From: Gigantopelta aegis
Taxonomy: Eukaryota; Mollusca; Gastropoda; Neomphalida; Peltospiridae
Direction of reading: 5' to 3'
NCBI RefSeq assembly: GCF_016097555.1
Contig: NC_054712.1
Coordinates: 55,063,172-55,127,171, forward strand
DNA length: 64,000 nucleotides
In this document: positions 1-13,120 of the stretch, piece after piece
How positions within the stretch are numbered: position 1 is the stretch's first letter
Layout of the letters: each line of letters opens with the position of its first letter
Translations under genes and position numbers: made by a program
The notes under the pieces: generated by a model
What the model saw: only the letters and a program-made list of their open reading frames with translations
The model's database searches: none
What the model was told of the DNA's origin: nothing

Positions 1-30
1 TGGTAGTAGTAGTGGTAGTAGTAGTAGTAC

Positions 31-63
<33 letters not shown>

Positions 64-174
64 TGGTAGTGGTAGTGGTAGTGGTAGTGGTAGTGGTAGC
101 GGTAGTGGTGGTGGTGGTGGTAATGGTAGTAGTGGTAGTGGTAGTGGTAGTGACAGTGGTAGTGGTAGTAGTTT

Positions 175-252
<78 letters not shown>
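1..252 (+). repeat. TAG/TGG trinucleotide microsatellite
   Basis: Imperfect (gta/gtg)n from the window start to 252. The apparent poly-valine reading frame is a by-product. Confidence 0.95.
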
Positions 253-256
<4 letters not shown>

Positions 257-579
257 CGTACACACGTAATGAGAAATGTAGTTTTTACTTTGAAACGTTT
301 AAATACCTAGACGTATTCACGCGACCCTGTGTAAATGACCACTTATATGGCTATAAAACTTGTCATAAAAAAAATTCTTACGTCTCCACGGTGCATTTCA
401 ATGTCAGTAGGCCTACCATCGTTTGTTAGTGTAGGAACGAATAGAATAGTTTACCACATCCAACAACATTACGAGTCAACAACAAGTCGAATACATAAAC
501 TACTAAGTGTGGATTGGTTTGTGTCGAATGGCAAAATAAACTAATAAACCAGATACACATAACAAAAGTTCATTCTCCT
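253..579. other. No feature seen
   Basis: AT-rich sequence without a recognisable repeat or coding signal. Confidence 0.6.
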
Positions 580-736
580 TTCTTTTCTGTCTCCTTCTTT
601 CTTTATTTCTTATATTTCTTTCTTTCTTTTTTCTTTCTTTCTTTTTTCTTTCTTTCTTACGTCTTTATTTCTTATGTTTCTTTTTTCTTTCTTTCTGTCT
701 TACGTCTTTATTTCTTATGTTTCTTTTTTTTTTTCC
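580..736 (+). repeat. TTTC-rich pyrimidine tract
   Basis: Imperfect (ttc/tttc)n with interspersed 'cttatttctta' blocks, directly before a SINE fragment. Confidence 0.85.
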
Positions 737-740
737 TTCA

Positions 741-878
741 GGACGGGAGGTAGCCCAGTGGTAAAGTGTCAGCCTGTAGCGGGTTTCCCCTCTAAGACTA
801 TATGTCAGAATTACCAAATGATTGACATTCAATAGCCTATAATTAAATAAAAAATAGAATAGATGTTTAACGACTCTC
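741..878 (+). mobile_element. SINE fragment, head H1 joined to tail T2
   Basis: The tRNA-like head (tagcccagtggtaaag) runs straight into the 3' part (gtagcgggtttcc ... accaaatg), so the core is deleted. I use H1 for this head, H2 for tagctcagttggttgag, H3 for cggcctcggtggcgtcg, T1 for tails with atgtgttgagtgcgtcgtt and T2 for tails with catccaatagccgatga. Confidence 0.7.
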
Positions 879-995
879 TCCCCCCCCCAACCCTCCACCC
901 CAGATGATTAATAAATCAATGTGCACTAGTGGTATCAAAATAAAACAAACTAACTTTTTGTTCAGTCTTTGCCGTATTGTGTATGATATTATTAT

Positions 996-1076
996 GCACC
1001 TCACCGCACCACACTGCACCACACCGCACCGCACCACACCGCACCGCACCGCACCGCACCCCACTACACTACACTA
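996..1076 (+). repeat. CRCAC pentanucleotide minisatellite
   Basis: Imperfect (cgcac/caccg/cactac)n. Confidence 0.8.
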
Positions 1077-2060
1077 CTTTGCTGTAGTCTCGCTCTGTAT
1101 TGCACTACACGAAACACAAGCAAACTATAATATTTCCCAATTAATCTGCGGCGACAGTGAAATGTGCTTTGGGCGACAAACCTACAGCGACAATAGGATA
1201 TTCATGTTAACACGTCAATACCCACTAGTTTGATGTTATCAGTCTCACGAGTGACATTTCGTCCGATTTCTGGGTTCTCAACACATACATTATTCACGAC
1301 AGGTACAGCAATAAACATAATTAATGTAAAACTATACTTAGAGACAGAAGATTATCACCAATCGTGTCAACTATATTTTAATGCTAGCTGGCGATTATTT
1401 GTAGTTTGAGTTGATATGACGTGCATGGGAGGTGCATTTTTATTGGTTTACCTAGGTGGTGTATTGATTTTTTAAATAATATTTCTTACACACCTTTCAG
1501 TGGGAAAATATTCGTTATTTTTGATAACACATACTAATAATACGTATATGTGTGATAACAATTTAGAGATACGACTGACTGCTCCTAGGTAAGAATCTGG
1601 TCGCCAACGCCATATCATCCAATGAAAAAAAGCATGATTAAAATCGATTACACTGTGATGTGTCTGTGTTAACCGGAAATTGACTACTGTGACGCGTAAG
1701 TTAACTAACAAGCGCAAGGACTGTAAATACCTTTATGTCGGAAAAGACGTTTAAATTTGTTTAAAACCTGTCTTTTTGAGGATATGTAAGAAATAGAATA
1801 CTGCATTCGTGTCCGTTAGATAACATTTATCTTACGACTTGTTGTTTAAAAACGTATCCAACTCTCTTTCGCTCGTTAAATACGGTTTAGAAAAGCTAGT
1901 TGTAAACTAAATGATATAAAAAGGCCAATCATGCAGTATTCTCTATGTATTATATACATAGTAGATTGTCCCCTTTTCGTGTTCGTTTCCATCTCCAACG
2001 TCTCTCGAACCCTCGAGCTCCTCTTTTCTTTCTACATCTCTGTGATTACCTCTACATGTA
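1077..2060. other. No feature seen
   Basis: AT-rich, stops in all frames. Confidence 0.6.
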
Positions 2061-2066
2061 TGTATG

Positions 2067-2077
2067 AGAGAGAGAGA

Positions 2078-2169
<92 letters not shown>

Positions 2170-2225
2170 CAGACAGACAGACAGAGACAGACAGAGAGAG
2201 AAAGAGAGAGAGAGAAAGAGAGAGG
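2067..2225 (+). repeat. GA microsatellite, first block
   Basis: Long (ga)n with some (gata) and (gaca) variants. Confidence 0.95.
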
Positions 2226-2291
2226 TCAGATGGTGAATACTGCTCGACAGAGATTCGCGGCATTTGCCATTCCACACACACTTATATATGG

Positions 2292-2336
2292 AGAGTGAGA
2301 GAGAAACACACACACAAACACACACAAACACACACA

Positions 2337-2424
<88 letters not shown>
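2292..2424 (+). repeat. CA then GA microsatellite, second block
   Basis: (ca)n to 2338, then (ga)n to about 2424. Confidence 0.95.
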
Positions 2425-2426
<2 letters not shown>

Positions 2427-2794
2427 AGTGTGCGCACGTGTGTGACTTTCTATTTCTGTTGGTGGTGTAAGCAGTTCAAATGAATATTCACATTTTAAAA
2501 CATTAACATTTATATATTTTAATCAAGTCTTGTTCCTGGTTGGAATGCCATTCAAATACATCGTGACGTCGTTCTGTGACATATTTGTTACAGGGAAGTT
2601 TCAGACATCTGAACGCCAAAAACTGAACATCTTTTTTCACTTTCCTTTATTTTCAAAAGGACAAGATGACAGAATACAACATTCGAGCATCCACCTCACC
2701 TATAATTTAAATGGATACCACAAACAATTGTAATTTAATTCTGTTGATATTTGCAGTCTAAATGAAATCAGAACTTGTTGACGACTCTGTGGGA

Positions 2795-2953
2795 AACTGC
2801 ACATTAAAGAGCCCTTATTGTTAGTAATGGGAAAATGTAGCGGGTTTCCTCTCTAAGACCATATGTCAGAATTACCAAATGTTTGACATCCAATAGCCGA
2901 TGATTAATAAATCAATGTGATCTAGTGGTGTTGTTAAAGAAAACAAACTTTAA
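2795..2953 (+). mobile_element. SINE 3' part, tail T2
   Basis: From gtagcgggtttcctc through tttgacatccaatagccg to aaacaaactttaa. It is directly followed by another SINE. Confidence 0.85.
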
Positions 2954-2974
2954 CTATTTGCCACGTGCTTACAT

Positions 2975-3191
2975 GCCTTGGTCACACATTGTGCTCCACA
3001 ACTGGTGTAACAAAGGTCGTGGTATGTACTATAAAAGATCCCTTGCTGCTAATCGAAAAGAGTAGCCCATAAAGTGGCGACAGCGGATTTCCTCTCTCAA
3101 TATCTATGTGGTCCTTAACCATATGTCCGACGTCATATTGCCAACCGTAAATAAAATGTGTTAAGTGCGTCGTCAAATAAAACATTTCCTT
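2975..3191 (+). mobile_element. SINE core with tail T1
   Basis: Core (gtgctccacaactggtgtaa, aaaagatcccttgctgc) and a T1 tail ending aaacatttcctt. No head. Confidence 0.85.
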
Positions 3192-3295
3192 GAGTGTCCC
3201 GGGGAAAGATGGTGGCAATACAAATGCTATGGAATTTACAATTTTAATTAACAATGGATGGCAAGATCGATCGTCCTTGGTAGACTCGGGGCATT

Positions 3296-3757
3296 TTCCC
3301 GTTCCAACCAGTGTCCCACAACTGGTACAAGATAGGCCGTAGTAGGCCTATCTGCTATTCTGTCCTTCGAAAATGTATATAAAAGATCCCGTGGGGGTTG
3401 TTTTTTCTTGTTTGTTTTTTTTTGTTGTTTTTTTGTTTTTTGGGGGGGTTTGTGTGTGTGTGTGTGTGAGGGGGGGTGTCTTCTTTTTTAATGTTTTGTT
3501 TTCTGTTTTGTTTTCTGTTTTGTTTTTGTGTTTTTATGCTGTTGGTTTTGTTTTGGTTTTTATTTTTTGTTGCGCATTTTTGTTATTGTTTTGGGGGTTA
3601 TTTTTATGAGTAAGCGCCTTAGCGGGTTTCTTTTCTTTTTTCTGGCGACCAAGTGTCGAAGTTGGCCTAATGTTAGACACCAAGAAACCGCACGAGACAC
3701 CAAATAAACGTAAATAGCATGTGTTGAGTGCGTCGTTAGATAAAACATTTCCTTCCA
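3296..3757 (+). mobile_element. Degenerate SINE interrupted by a T/G-rich block
   Basis: Core start at 3296-3393, then low-complexity T/G sequence to about 3611, then a decayed 3' part with a T1 tail (tgtgttgagtgcgtcgtta) to 3757. Confidence 0.6.
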
Positions 3758-4249
3758 AGAAACCGCAGTTTATAATTTTCTGAGGTGTCGTTTCGATCTC
3801 TTTCTGCTCGGTATATATATTCTTGTAAAATCGCAGTTCGTTATGTGCTAGTTTGCTTTAATGGTAGCTGACAAATATGCATTGCGTTTTAATGAGACAC
3901 ATGCTATTCAGATGTATACGGGAGATGTTGACATCAATAACAGTCACAGCAGTACTCCAATATTTATCGAGTATGCTCATTTTTAAGTATTCTCGAAACA
4001 AAAGGTAAGGCACATTCAATGACAAGGGTATTCAACAGATCTCAAATGCACGGAAACAAATTAAACTGAAATTATATTCTTGTTGTATTATCGGCATATA
4101 CATTTAATCGATATATTACGAAGTCACGTCGACATTATGACAAAATCGTACACGCAAAATTATAAAAAAAAATTCTACGCTGTATTCACAAATGAAACTA
4201 TCGTGATTCAAATACTGTTGATGCAGTTAAAGAAAAATTAATATTTGTT

Positions 4250-4474
4250 TTCTTTAACGACATCACTAAAGCATAATATTATATTAATTAAGTAATCATC
4301 GGCTACCGGATGTCAAACATTTGGTCATTATGACACGTAGTCTTCAGAGATAATCTGTTACATTTTTCCATAAGTAGCAAGGGATCTTTAATATGCACTT
4401 TTCTGCAGATAAAACAGAAAAACACGTATCACATCATTTGATATACCAGTCGTGGGGCAGTGGTTGGACGGGAG
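4250..4474 (-). mobile_element. SINE, tail T2, minus strand
   Basis: Reverse complement of the T2 tail (gtttaacgac-like), the catcggctaccggatgtcaa part and the core ending at gatataccagtcgtgg. Confidence 0.8.
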
Positions 4475-4491
4475 AGGAAGTTAAAGGGATT

Positions 4492-4632
4492 GCCCGCTAG
4501 GTATTCTGTAACGTCTCCGAGTAACTACGTCAAAGGGATTGCCCGCTAGGTATTCTGTAACGTCTCCGAGTAACTACGTCAAAGGGATTGTCCTCTAGGT
4601 ATTCTTCTATTGTAACGTCTCCGAGTAACTAC
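4492..4632 (+). repeat. 49-bp tandem repeat, 3 copies
   Basis: Unit aaagggattgcccgctaggt plus attctgtaacgtctccgagtaactacgtc. The third copy has a short insertion and substitutions. Confidence 0.88.
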
Positions 4633-5514
4633 ACGTCTTTTTAATGACTAAAATAACACATTTTAGTCATAAACGTACGAAACACAGGACATTGATTTAT
4701 TTTATTTTTTGATATTTTTAAAGAACATTGAAAATTAGCTCAAAAACCGTTTGTGTTGTCTACAGTTGGTATAAGTTTCACTTTAAAGTAACAGTCCTGA
4801 GTTTGTTTCTATTGCAAGGTGTTGCTAACTAACAGAACCGTTTTGATTATTGCACATTAAATACATTCTCTTGTTTAGAATTCAGTATTTGTATAAACAA
4901 GGTGTGTGTTGTCCTATTGTTTATAGTAGCCCAAACCGGATTTTACCTTTCAATAATTTCGTACGTACAACTTTTTTTAATTTTATTATTATATTACGAA
5001 GTAAACTGAAATATGACAGCTCTACAAACATCAGCACATGACCACATAATGGCTACATACCCAGGACAGACCCTTTAATACAAAGTTACTTTTAAAATGG
5101 TGGTTGACGTAAAATGTAATGTAAAATAATAAAATACGGCGATTAACTGACGAGTCATTTCTTTATTCTATTGTTTTTTCAAGGAGGAAAATTTAATAAT
5201 GCACTTTCTAATACATGTACAAAGTGTTTGTAAATTATGAAAATTTAAAGGCTGCTTGACAAAGGATAATGGTTACAAAATTAAATGTTTGTTTTATATC
5301 ATTTGTCTTGATGAAAAATACCATATCTACAGTAGTGCGTGCCATCAGAAGGCGTGTGCGTGCGTGTGTGCATACGTACGTTGTTGTCTAAGTAGACAGA
5401 CAGACAATATTAAAAATGCAATTTAAAATACAGTATAAACTTAAAGGTATATAAGCCATTCCTTACAGGAACTATGAGAGACTATCAATGAATAAAAATA
5501 TAAAAATGAACGTA

Positions 5515-5582
5515 CATATATATATATATATACATAACACACGTACATACGTACGTACGTATGTATGTGTGTGTGTGTATAT
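5515..5582 (+). repeat. TA/ACGT/GT mixed microsatellite
   Basis: (ta)n, then (acgt)n and (gt)n. Confidence 0.85.
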
Positions 5583-6363
5583 GAAGGCTTATGAACAGAC
5601 ATATTATAAATTATAAATGATCAATGATATCAGTTTTGTATCCACTTACTATGACTACCACTTAAAATGCTATTGCTACTATAATAGTAGTAACTAGCAT
5701 TACTAATAATATCAACATTATCATCGTCATCATCTTAATCAACATCAAAACATCATCATTAGTATTATAATAACCATCTTCATCATCATTATTATTGTAG
5801 TTATTAATTATACCTGCTTTAAGACCTATAAGTAATGGATTCCACGTCAAAACACATAAGAATTTATATAATCCACATATCCACACGTTCAAAGAAAACA
5901 CGTCCGAATTGTCATCCCATTTATTTCACCCAAATTAGTCACTGGCTTTACAATACATCATCACCGTGATGCGACGTTGAACACCTATCATCCGAGAGAC
6001 GCATTTTATTGCCGCGGACATACGTGTAAGCCCCTCCCACCGGCGAGGTGTAAACAATCATTTCGTCAGATAACGAGCCAGGCGTTGTAAAGAATCCCAG
6101 CTGTCTGGTGGAGAAATAGGCGTGTAATTTCCACCCGAAACCCGACACCGACACTTTTGAGAGTGCGCGAGGGGACATCCTACTCGCGTTATACGGCGAG
6201 CTGACAATAACAACTGTGAATTTCGTGATTACCCATACATTTCCTTTTAAAGGGACTGTCCTGAGTTTTTCTACCACCATTTTTAAGATGTTGCCGCGGT
6301 GACTAGCATACATTTTTAAACAATAACAGTTACATATTAAATATTATATTTCTCTGTATAATC

Positions 6364-6597
6364 CAGCCAGTGCACCACGATTGGTATATCAAAGGTCGTG
6401 GTATGTGTTATCCTGTCTATGGGATGGTGCATATAAAAGATCCCTTGCTGCTAATAGAAAAGAGCAGTCCATGGAGTGGCGACAGCGGGTTTCCTCCCTC
6501 AATATCTGTGTGGTCCTTCACCATACGTCCGACGCCATATAATCGTAAATAAAATGTGTTGTGTGCGTCGTTAAATAAAACATTTCTTTCTTTCTTT
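6364..6597 (+). mobile_element. SINE core with tail T1
   Basis: Clear core from ccagccagtgcaccacga through aaaagatcccttgctgc to tail T1 and (tttc)n. Head absent. Confidence 0.88.
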
Positions 6598-7559
6598 GTT
6601 TTTATTGGCGTTAGTCTACGTTAACTATTGGTGAAAAGGATAAAGTTATTGTAACATTAAAATTCACACAAAAAGTATAATGGTAAAATTTTATGTTGTC
6701 GCAATAGTATCACATGTTAGATCTGTATACTGTGCCCAGGACGGGCGTGCCTGAACCTCAAGTGGATATGGGAACGTAAATGAGTTAAGAAAGTATGGAC
6801 ATTTACACTATTACGGATAGGCTCTTGCAATACAAATATGCTATGGCTTACCACCCGCTTAAAAAAGACTTTCAGTTACGAACACGGACTCTTTGTACCC
6901 AGTGTGTTTATAAGAAAATAAAATAAACAGTAAATTGTGAGAGAAAAAAATCTGTGACTTTGTTTTGTAGACAAAATGTGCTCTTTTTTTTTTGTCCCAG
7001 TCACCCGCTAGGTACGATTCAGGCTGTGAAGGCGCTATCCCGAGTGATTTGAAAGGAGTGAAAAGAATGTCTGTATTACAAGAATTTTACAATGCTTCAT
7101 TGTTACCTTTTCAGGTGGGCTAAGCACTCTCGGGTCCGTGGTAAAATGAAAAATACTTTTTTTCCCCGATGTGTTTATGAATAAATGTCAGTCACTGGCA
7201 TAATAAATGTCACCCTTGTGCGTCTGTTCAAAACACGTAGAATGACAAGGACAGACGTACAGACTGATTTAGATTGATTATAGATCGGTATACATGTACA
7301 CGAACCGTACATTTTAATATATTTTAGGGAGATTTTATTAGGAATATTTCAGTGTTCAATATAAAAATTCTACGAATATACTGCAGATCCAGTCTAGAAA
7401 TGTTTTATGTTTTATTTAAGTAGTAGTAATATATTGTATGTTTGTGAGGTTGGGTGATCTTCCAGGATTTGGGGAGGGGGTCCTTGATATTACCAACAGA
7501 TGGAGAACACCTAAACAAAACAAATTAACATAGGCATACTTTTTAAGTATTATTATGAG

Positions 7560-7564
<5 letters not shown>
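6598..7564. other. No feature seen
   Basis: AT-rich, no coding or repeat signal recognised. Confidence 0.55.

Positions 7565-7638
<74 letters not shown>
7565..7638 (+). repeat. TA microsatellite
   Basis: About 37 uninterrupted TA dinucleotides. Confidence 0.97.
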
Positions 7639-7643
<5 letters not shown>

Positions 7644-7682
7644 CTTATAAAACAATATAAGTCCGCGTCGGTGTCAACGAAG

Positions 7683-8042
7683 GCGGGACGTAGACCAGGG
7701 TAACGCGCTCGCCTGATACGCGGTAGGTCTGTCGTCGATCCCCGCCGGTGGCCCATTAGGTTATTTCTTGTTCCAACCAGTGCACCACGACTGGTATATC
7801 AAAGGCCGTGGTATGTGCAATTCTTGCTATTAATGAAACGTGTAGCGAGGGTGTTTTTTTTCTCTAAGACTATATGTTAAAGTTACCAAATGTTTGACAT
7901 CCAATAGCCGATAAACATTGATAAAATGTAGCGGGTTTCCTCTGTAACACTATGATAGAATTAACAAATATTTGACATCCACTAGCCGATGATTGACGAA
8001 TCAATGTGCTCTAGTGGTGTCGTATAACAAAACAAATTTTTA
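7683..8042 (+). mobile_element. SINE, head H1, tail T2 with its 3' module duplicated
   Basis: Head ggacgtagaccagggtaa, box-B-like tcgatcccc, core start, then two successive copies of the gtagcg...agccgat 3' module (7841-7918 and 7927-8040). Confidence 0.8.
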
Positions 8043-8334
8043 TTCGGTGTTGCTAATGATTGCATTCATAAATCCATGTGTGTCTTGTTGGGTTTTTTTT
8101 TTTTTACTTAGCTTTTAAAAAGCAAAAAATTAATTAAAATTTTAATTCAATAAACATTCATAGATAAAACTATAAACCAAGTTTAATCATTTAAGACTTA
8201 CAGTTATAGTTTGTGTGAAACAGAGTTAAATGCGTAAATTTAGAGTTGAGTTACATTAATAATTTTAGTTTTTGACAATGCACTATGATAAACATCCAAA
8301 AGCGCAACTATAAACTAAGACTTCTACATAATTG

Positions 8335-8702
8335 ACCGGCCTCGGTGGCGTCGTGGTAGGCCATCGGTCTACAGGCTGGTAGGTACTGGGTTCGGATCCC
8401 AGTTCGGATCCGACTCCAAACCCTGAATGAGTGCTCCGCAAGGCTCAATGGGTAGGTATAAACCACATGCACCGACCAGTGATCCATAACTGGTTCAACA
8501 AAGGCCATGGTTTGTGCTATCCTGCCTGTGGGAAGCGCAAATAAAAGATCCCTTGCTGCTAATCGGAAGAGTAGCCCATATAGTGGCGACAGCGGGTTTC
8601 CTCTCAAAATCTGTGTGGTCCTTAACCATATGTCTGACGCCATATAACCGTAAATAAAATGTGTTGAGTGCGTCGTTAAATAAAACATTTCTTTCTTTTT
8701 TT
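8335..8702 (+). mobile_element. Full-length SINE, head H3, tail T1, with 13-bp TSD
   Basis: Starts accggcctcggtggcg and ends in (ttc)n. The target duplication ttctacataattg lies at 8322-8334 and 8703-8715. Confidence 0.93.
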
Positions 8703-8791
8703 TTCTACATAATTGTGGAAAAACCGAGCTAAATGAGAAACTATAGGCATGAGCTAAACGCAACTGTTAATGCCGTCGCCGCCGTCAGAAC

Positions 8792-9006
8792 ATTGATAAA
8801 TTATTCATTGACTATTGGTAATTCTGACACAGTCATCAGAGGAAACCCGCTACATTTTTCCTACTGCAGCAAAGGATCTTTTGTATGCACTTTTCCACAG
8901 ACAGGAAAGCACATACCGCAGTCTTTGACCAGTTGTAGTGCATTCATTGAAAAAAGTTAATCAGTTGAATGGATCCACCGAGGTGGTTCCATCCTGTGAC
9001 GCCCGT
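8792..9006 (-). mobile_element. SINE, H2-type, minus strand
   Basis: Reverse complement of core and the H2-type distal part (ggatccaccgaggtggtt). The 3' tail is mostly lost. Confidence 0.75.
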
Positions 9007-9299
9007 CGCAAAAGTAATATATGTATCTGTATCTTTTTTACTTCACCAAGTGTCTGTTTATTTTCTACCTCTTGGTGTGATTTTTTTTTTTTTAAAGTGT
9101 TGACATTGTTTATAAAGTTCATCTCGATGCATGTTAACCCCCCTCCCCCCCCAAAAAAAAAAAATACCCCGAAAAAAACAACATAATGAAAACTTGTAAT
9201 TTGCTTATAAGTGCTTATAAAACTTTTAAAGTCTAAACTTGGGAGTCCTTAACGTCATAGCAATGTCATATAACTTGCATGCCGCAGTGGACGTTTGAA

Positions 9300-9346
9300 T
9301 AGAATAGATAGAATAGAATAGATGTTTAACGACACCCCAGCACAGA
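9300..9346 (-). repeat. LINE-tail-like fragment with (tagaa)n
   Basis: Reads on the minus strand as ggggtgtcgttaaacatcta followed by attct repeats, like the LINE tail at 23400-23450. Confidence 0.5.
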
Positions 9347-9378
9347 AATAGACGTTTGAAGTCTGGACTTTAAACATT

Positions 9379-9590
9379 TAGCCCAGTGGTAAAGCGCTCG
9401 CTAGATGCGGGGTTGGTCTGGGATCGATCCTCGTCGGTCGACCCATTGGGCTATTTTTCGCTCTAGCCGATATAGCGGGTTCCTCTCTTAGATTATATGT
9501 CAAAATTACCAAATGTTTGACATCCAATAGCCGTGATTAATAAATTAATCTGCTCTAGAGGTATCGTTAAACAAAACAAACTTTAATTTT
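9379..9590 (+). mobile_element. SINE, head H1, tail T2, core deleted
   Basis: agcccagtggtaaagcgctc head and gatcgatcctcgtcgg, then directly the 3' part and T2. Confidence 0.85.
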
Positions 9591-9775
9591 AAATATTTCC
9601 ATAAGAACGGGTCCAGGACTATTCTAGGCGTTATGGATCCAATCTCCAAGATTAAAAATAATAAATTAATGCACACTTCGAACAACATCTGGAAACTCGG
9701 TTGAGCAATACAATGTCATTACTAATGTGGGCTTATAAGTCTTGTATTGATAAACAAAAATACCCACCAAAGGAA

Positions 9776-10050
9776 GAAAGGAAATGTTTTATTTTACGAC
9801 TCACTCAACACATTTTATTTACGGTTATATGGTGTCGGACATATGGTTAAGGACCATACAGATATTGAGAGAGGAAACCCGCTATCGCCTCTTCATGGGT
9901 TACTCTTTTTTCAGTTGACAGCAAGGGATCGTTTATATGCACCATCCCACAGACAGGATGGAACGAGAAATAGCCCAACTGGGCCACCGACGAGGATCGA
10001 TCCTAAACCGACCGCGCATCAAGCCAGCGCTTTACCACTGGGCTACGTTC
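9776..10050 (-). mobile_element. Full SINE, head H1, tail T1, minus strand
   Basis: Tail T1 at the left, core in the middle, and H1 head (gcgctttaccactgggct) at the right, followed by a C run. Confidence 0.9.
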
Positions 10051-12871
10051 TCCCCCCCCCCCCCAGTAAGGCATGAAGATATATTTTTCCGAGTCCCCTA
10101 AATCCTAATTACTTGCCTTAATTTGCCAGTCCTCCAATCAACATTATCCTAGAGACGCACATAGGCAAATCATTCATAGCTTGTAGGTTATTAATAACAA
10201 AACACCTGTATATACAAAAATCATACCGCTCATCCTTAGACACGAGTAACCTACATCCACTCAACACGACCGATATCCATCAAAGGATTATATCTCATTT
10301 TCCAGGCGTCCCATTTGTCAAACAACTGAAAGAATGTAAGAAACAGCAAGATATATGCCATCGTCTATAAAGCTTAGAAAATCTTCAAAGCAGACACGTT
10401 ACAATAACACCAATATATGCGTAGTATAACCAACTATTTATTCTCTGTCAGACGTCATCAACCATTCGCGCTGTCAGCAGACGTCAAACTCAGCGTTCCC
10501 GCCACAGAGCTCATCAATAAGAGCTGTTCCAAATATTAGCTCGTGAGGGTGGGGAGGGAATTATGGACGCAATGTTTTTTAAACACCCACCTTATACACC
10601 GCAAAACTACTAGTACATAATTTGACGATGATATCTGCATTAAAAAACAAACAAACAAAAAAACCCACCACTAACCACTAACCACAACAGACATTCCCCA
10701 TAGGCTAGACAATATCTACCGATAAAATGATAATTCGAAGCCTCAGGCCAGTATGTGATAATGTCTGGCTTAGCTCCATAATCAAAGATAGTATGCTACC
10801 ACTGGCGTAATCAGAGTGGGGTGGGGTGAAGACTCATTATCACACTCTTTTCTCACAAACCTTTTATATTTGCCTGTCGCCCCATAAAATTACATATGGA
10901 TACCCCTCAATTAAAAAAATTTGGCTACACTAGTGGATGCTACGGAAATCCATATTGTATGTGAATTCAGACGCGGATTTGGGGTCAGGTGAACGACCCT
11001 GCTTCGTTACTGGTACAGGTTCTTTATATATTATAGAGATGAGTTTCACCCTAACAACACTGCTCGTGTTCATATTTACTACCAGTCTACCAGTCAGTGG
11101 TACAGTGTCAAATCGTCACCCTTCTTCCTCACCCAGAACACGTCGTTTTAGGCGAGCTATCACTCCTTCTTGTCACTCACCTAGACTAGTTCAAGGAGAG
11201 TAATTGTTAGCATGTGAATGTATATGATATCAATATGGTACCAGAGCTATCTGATCATCGTTTTTACCCAATAACCATTTATTACGTAACGCGGCTTATC
11301 CGGTGCACCGGGCTATACGCGTGAAATTACGGTAACAGTTTAAATGGCTCCCCATAATCTAAGTTAGGGGAGCAATTAATCACTCCCCTCAATTTTGTTT
11401 TCACGTAGAGGTCTGCACACCACCCCCAATATTCCACTTTATAAAATTCTTCCTGCCTGTGGAGGATGTGCCATCTGGTTTGAATTGATGTATTATTTAT
11501 CTAAAACAAAGAAAAACAGAAAGATAAACAAGAAAGAAAGAAATAATTGTGCAGACATTCACATCCAGATATATTATTCCAGTGCTTCTCACCACCCCCA
11601 CCCCACACACACCCACACTGCCCCATACAACAGTTTCTGGATTAGCCCTAATCAAACATATGGCAGTTCTTATAGTAACCCATTGAGCACACACACAATG
11701 TGTGTCATGTACCATTGGATTGGCCTCCGTGCCGGACACACCCGATCATTGTGGCGGTCATTCCGTGTCACACGGCGAGCACTCGAGGCATTCACAGACA
11801 ACACAAAGAAACACAAGGTGTCAACAGGATTAGTACCCGTGTGTTGAACGGAGTTTCTATACTCGTGTAGCGGCCTGTGATGGGCTAAACTGACAGCAAG
11901 CTGAATAGGCAGGGGAAATAGTCAAGTGTGGAGGAACATACTGTAACGTTTTCACTGTGGTTCAATCGTCAACGTCAACAGAGAACACGTGTAATGTTTG
12001 TTTATCAACACCTCAGCACTTTTAAAACTACGGTTATTGCCAATTAATGGGAAATTGCAAACGAATCTCCAATGGGTTGCCCTGCCACGATCTAAACAGA
12101 TCAGGCCCTTCTAAGTGCCACTACTGGGACAACCTAGGGAGACGCCCAACAACAGCCATCAATGAGCTAGGTTCCAATAATGAGTTACTCTCGGCATATT
12201 GAGTTCAAATAATACTTAGCTCCCCTTTATTTTTCAGCAGACCGTTAAAAAAAGCGCCCATATTCCTTTATTAAAACTACGCAACCTTTCTTTTTTGGCT
12301 TAATCCTACGAGACTTTCAAATTCCATAGCACCAAAACGACCCCCCCCCCCCCCCACCGCTGATGCTCTCTTGCACCAGCCATTGCAGGCAGTCCCCTCT
12401 CCCACCCCACCCCACCCCCACCCCCAACCCCTTTCCTGTCCTTGACAAGCGAACGCTACAACAGCTTGCTCTGAATGTGCACATAAAACCCTCTGACCTG
12501 ACCGTTTAACGAATGCTTATTTTGAATCTTCTTAAGAGAATGAGAGCGGAAACCCGCAACCGGAGAGGAAACTCGTATGCAATTTTTGGTCTGTTCAGGA
12601 GGCCGAATGATCGGAAATAATTGGACTGGTACCATCGTCTTCTAACATATCACATCCATCTAGGGTTAGGCGTAAAAACCAGTCTAGCGAACGACTGCCA
12701 TCGCTACGCTTTCAGAAATTATCTGAATATGCCTCTAATGAAAATGTCAAGACTTGCAAATTGCTGTAGAAAAGTATTGTGTAACATACGCCGTAAAGCC
12801 AATGCATTGGCCATATTGAGGTGAGGGTATTAAATATATTAAATAAGCCAAGACTTGGTGTAATAAAAGGG
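10051..12871. other. Non-coding stretch with C runs and one small frame
   Basis: C-rich homopolymers at 10051 and 12341. A 54-codon frame with a signal-peptide-like start lies at 11039-11203 (see findings). A decayed (cctga) family piece lies at 12450-12505. Confidence 0.5.
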
Positions 12872-13120
12872 CTCGACGTTCGATCCCCGTCGGTGGACCA
12901 ATTTGGCTATTTCTCGTTCCAGCCAGTGCTCCACAAATGATGTAACAAAGGCCGTGGTATGTACTATCCTGTCTGTGGGATGGTGCATATAAAATGAAGT
13001 GGCAACAGGGGGTTTCCTCTCTCAATATCTGTGTGGCCCGTAACCATATGTCTGACGCCATATAACCGTAAATAAAATGTGTTGAGTGCGTCGTTAAATA
13101 AAACATTTCCTTCCTTCCTT
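12872..13120 (+). mobile_element. SINE, partial head H1, tail T1
   Basis: gttcgatccccgtcggtgg, the core with a small deletion after tgcatataaaa, T1 tail and (ttcc)n. Confidence 0.88.

Larger units (their letters stand above)
3758..6240. other. Non-coding stretch apart from the listed repeats
   Basis: Besides the SINE at 4250 and the tandem repeats, I see only AT-rich sequence, plus a more GC-rich block at 5950-6230 that may be an old dispersed repeat. Phrases such as aaagggactgtcctgagttt (6249) recur loosely at 4788 and 63668. Confidence 0.5.

Noticed and set aside
12..269. Open frame of poly-valine
   Set aside because: Translation of a GTA/GTG microsatellite.
1943..2483. Ser/Leu-rich and Arg/Glu-rich open frames
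   Set aside because: By-products of GA/CA dinucleotide repeats.
5948..6313. 121-codon minus-strand frame in a GC-richer block
   Set aside because: No recognisable domain. The surrounding sequence looks like an old dispersed repeat, and its start lies in a recurring phrase.
8308..8763. 151-codon minus-strand frame
   Set aside because: Lies in a full-length SINE with target duplications. Similar frames recur wherever this SINE occurs.
9379..9450. tRNA gene
   Set aside because: Box-like sequences belong to the tRNA-derived heads of SINEs. No full cloverleaf is evident.
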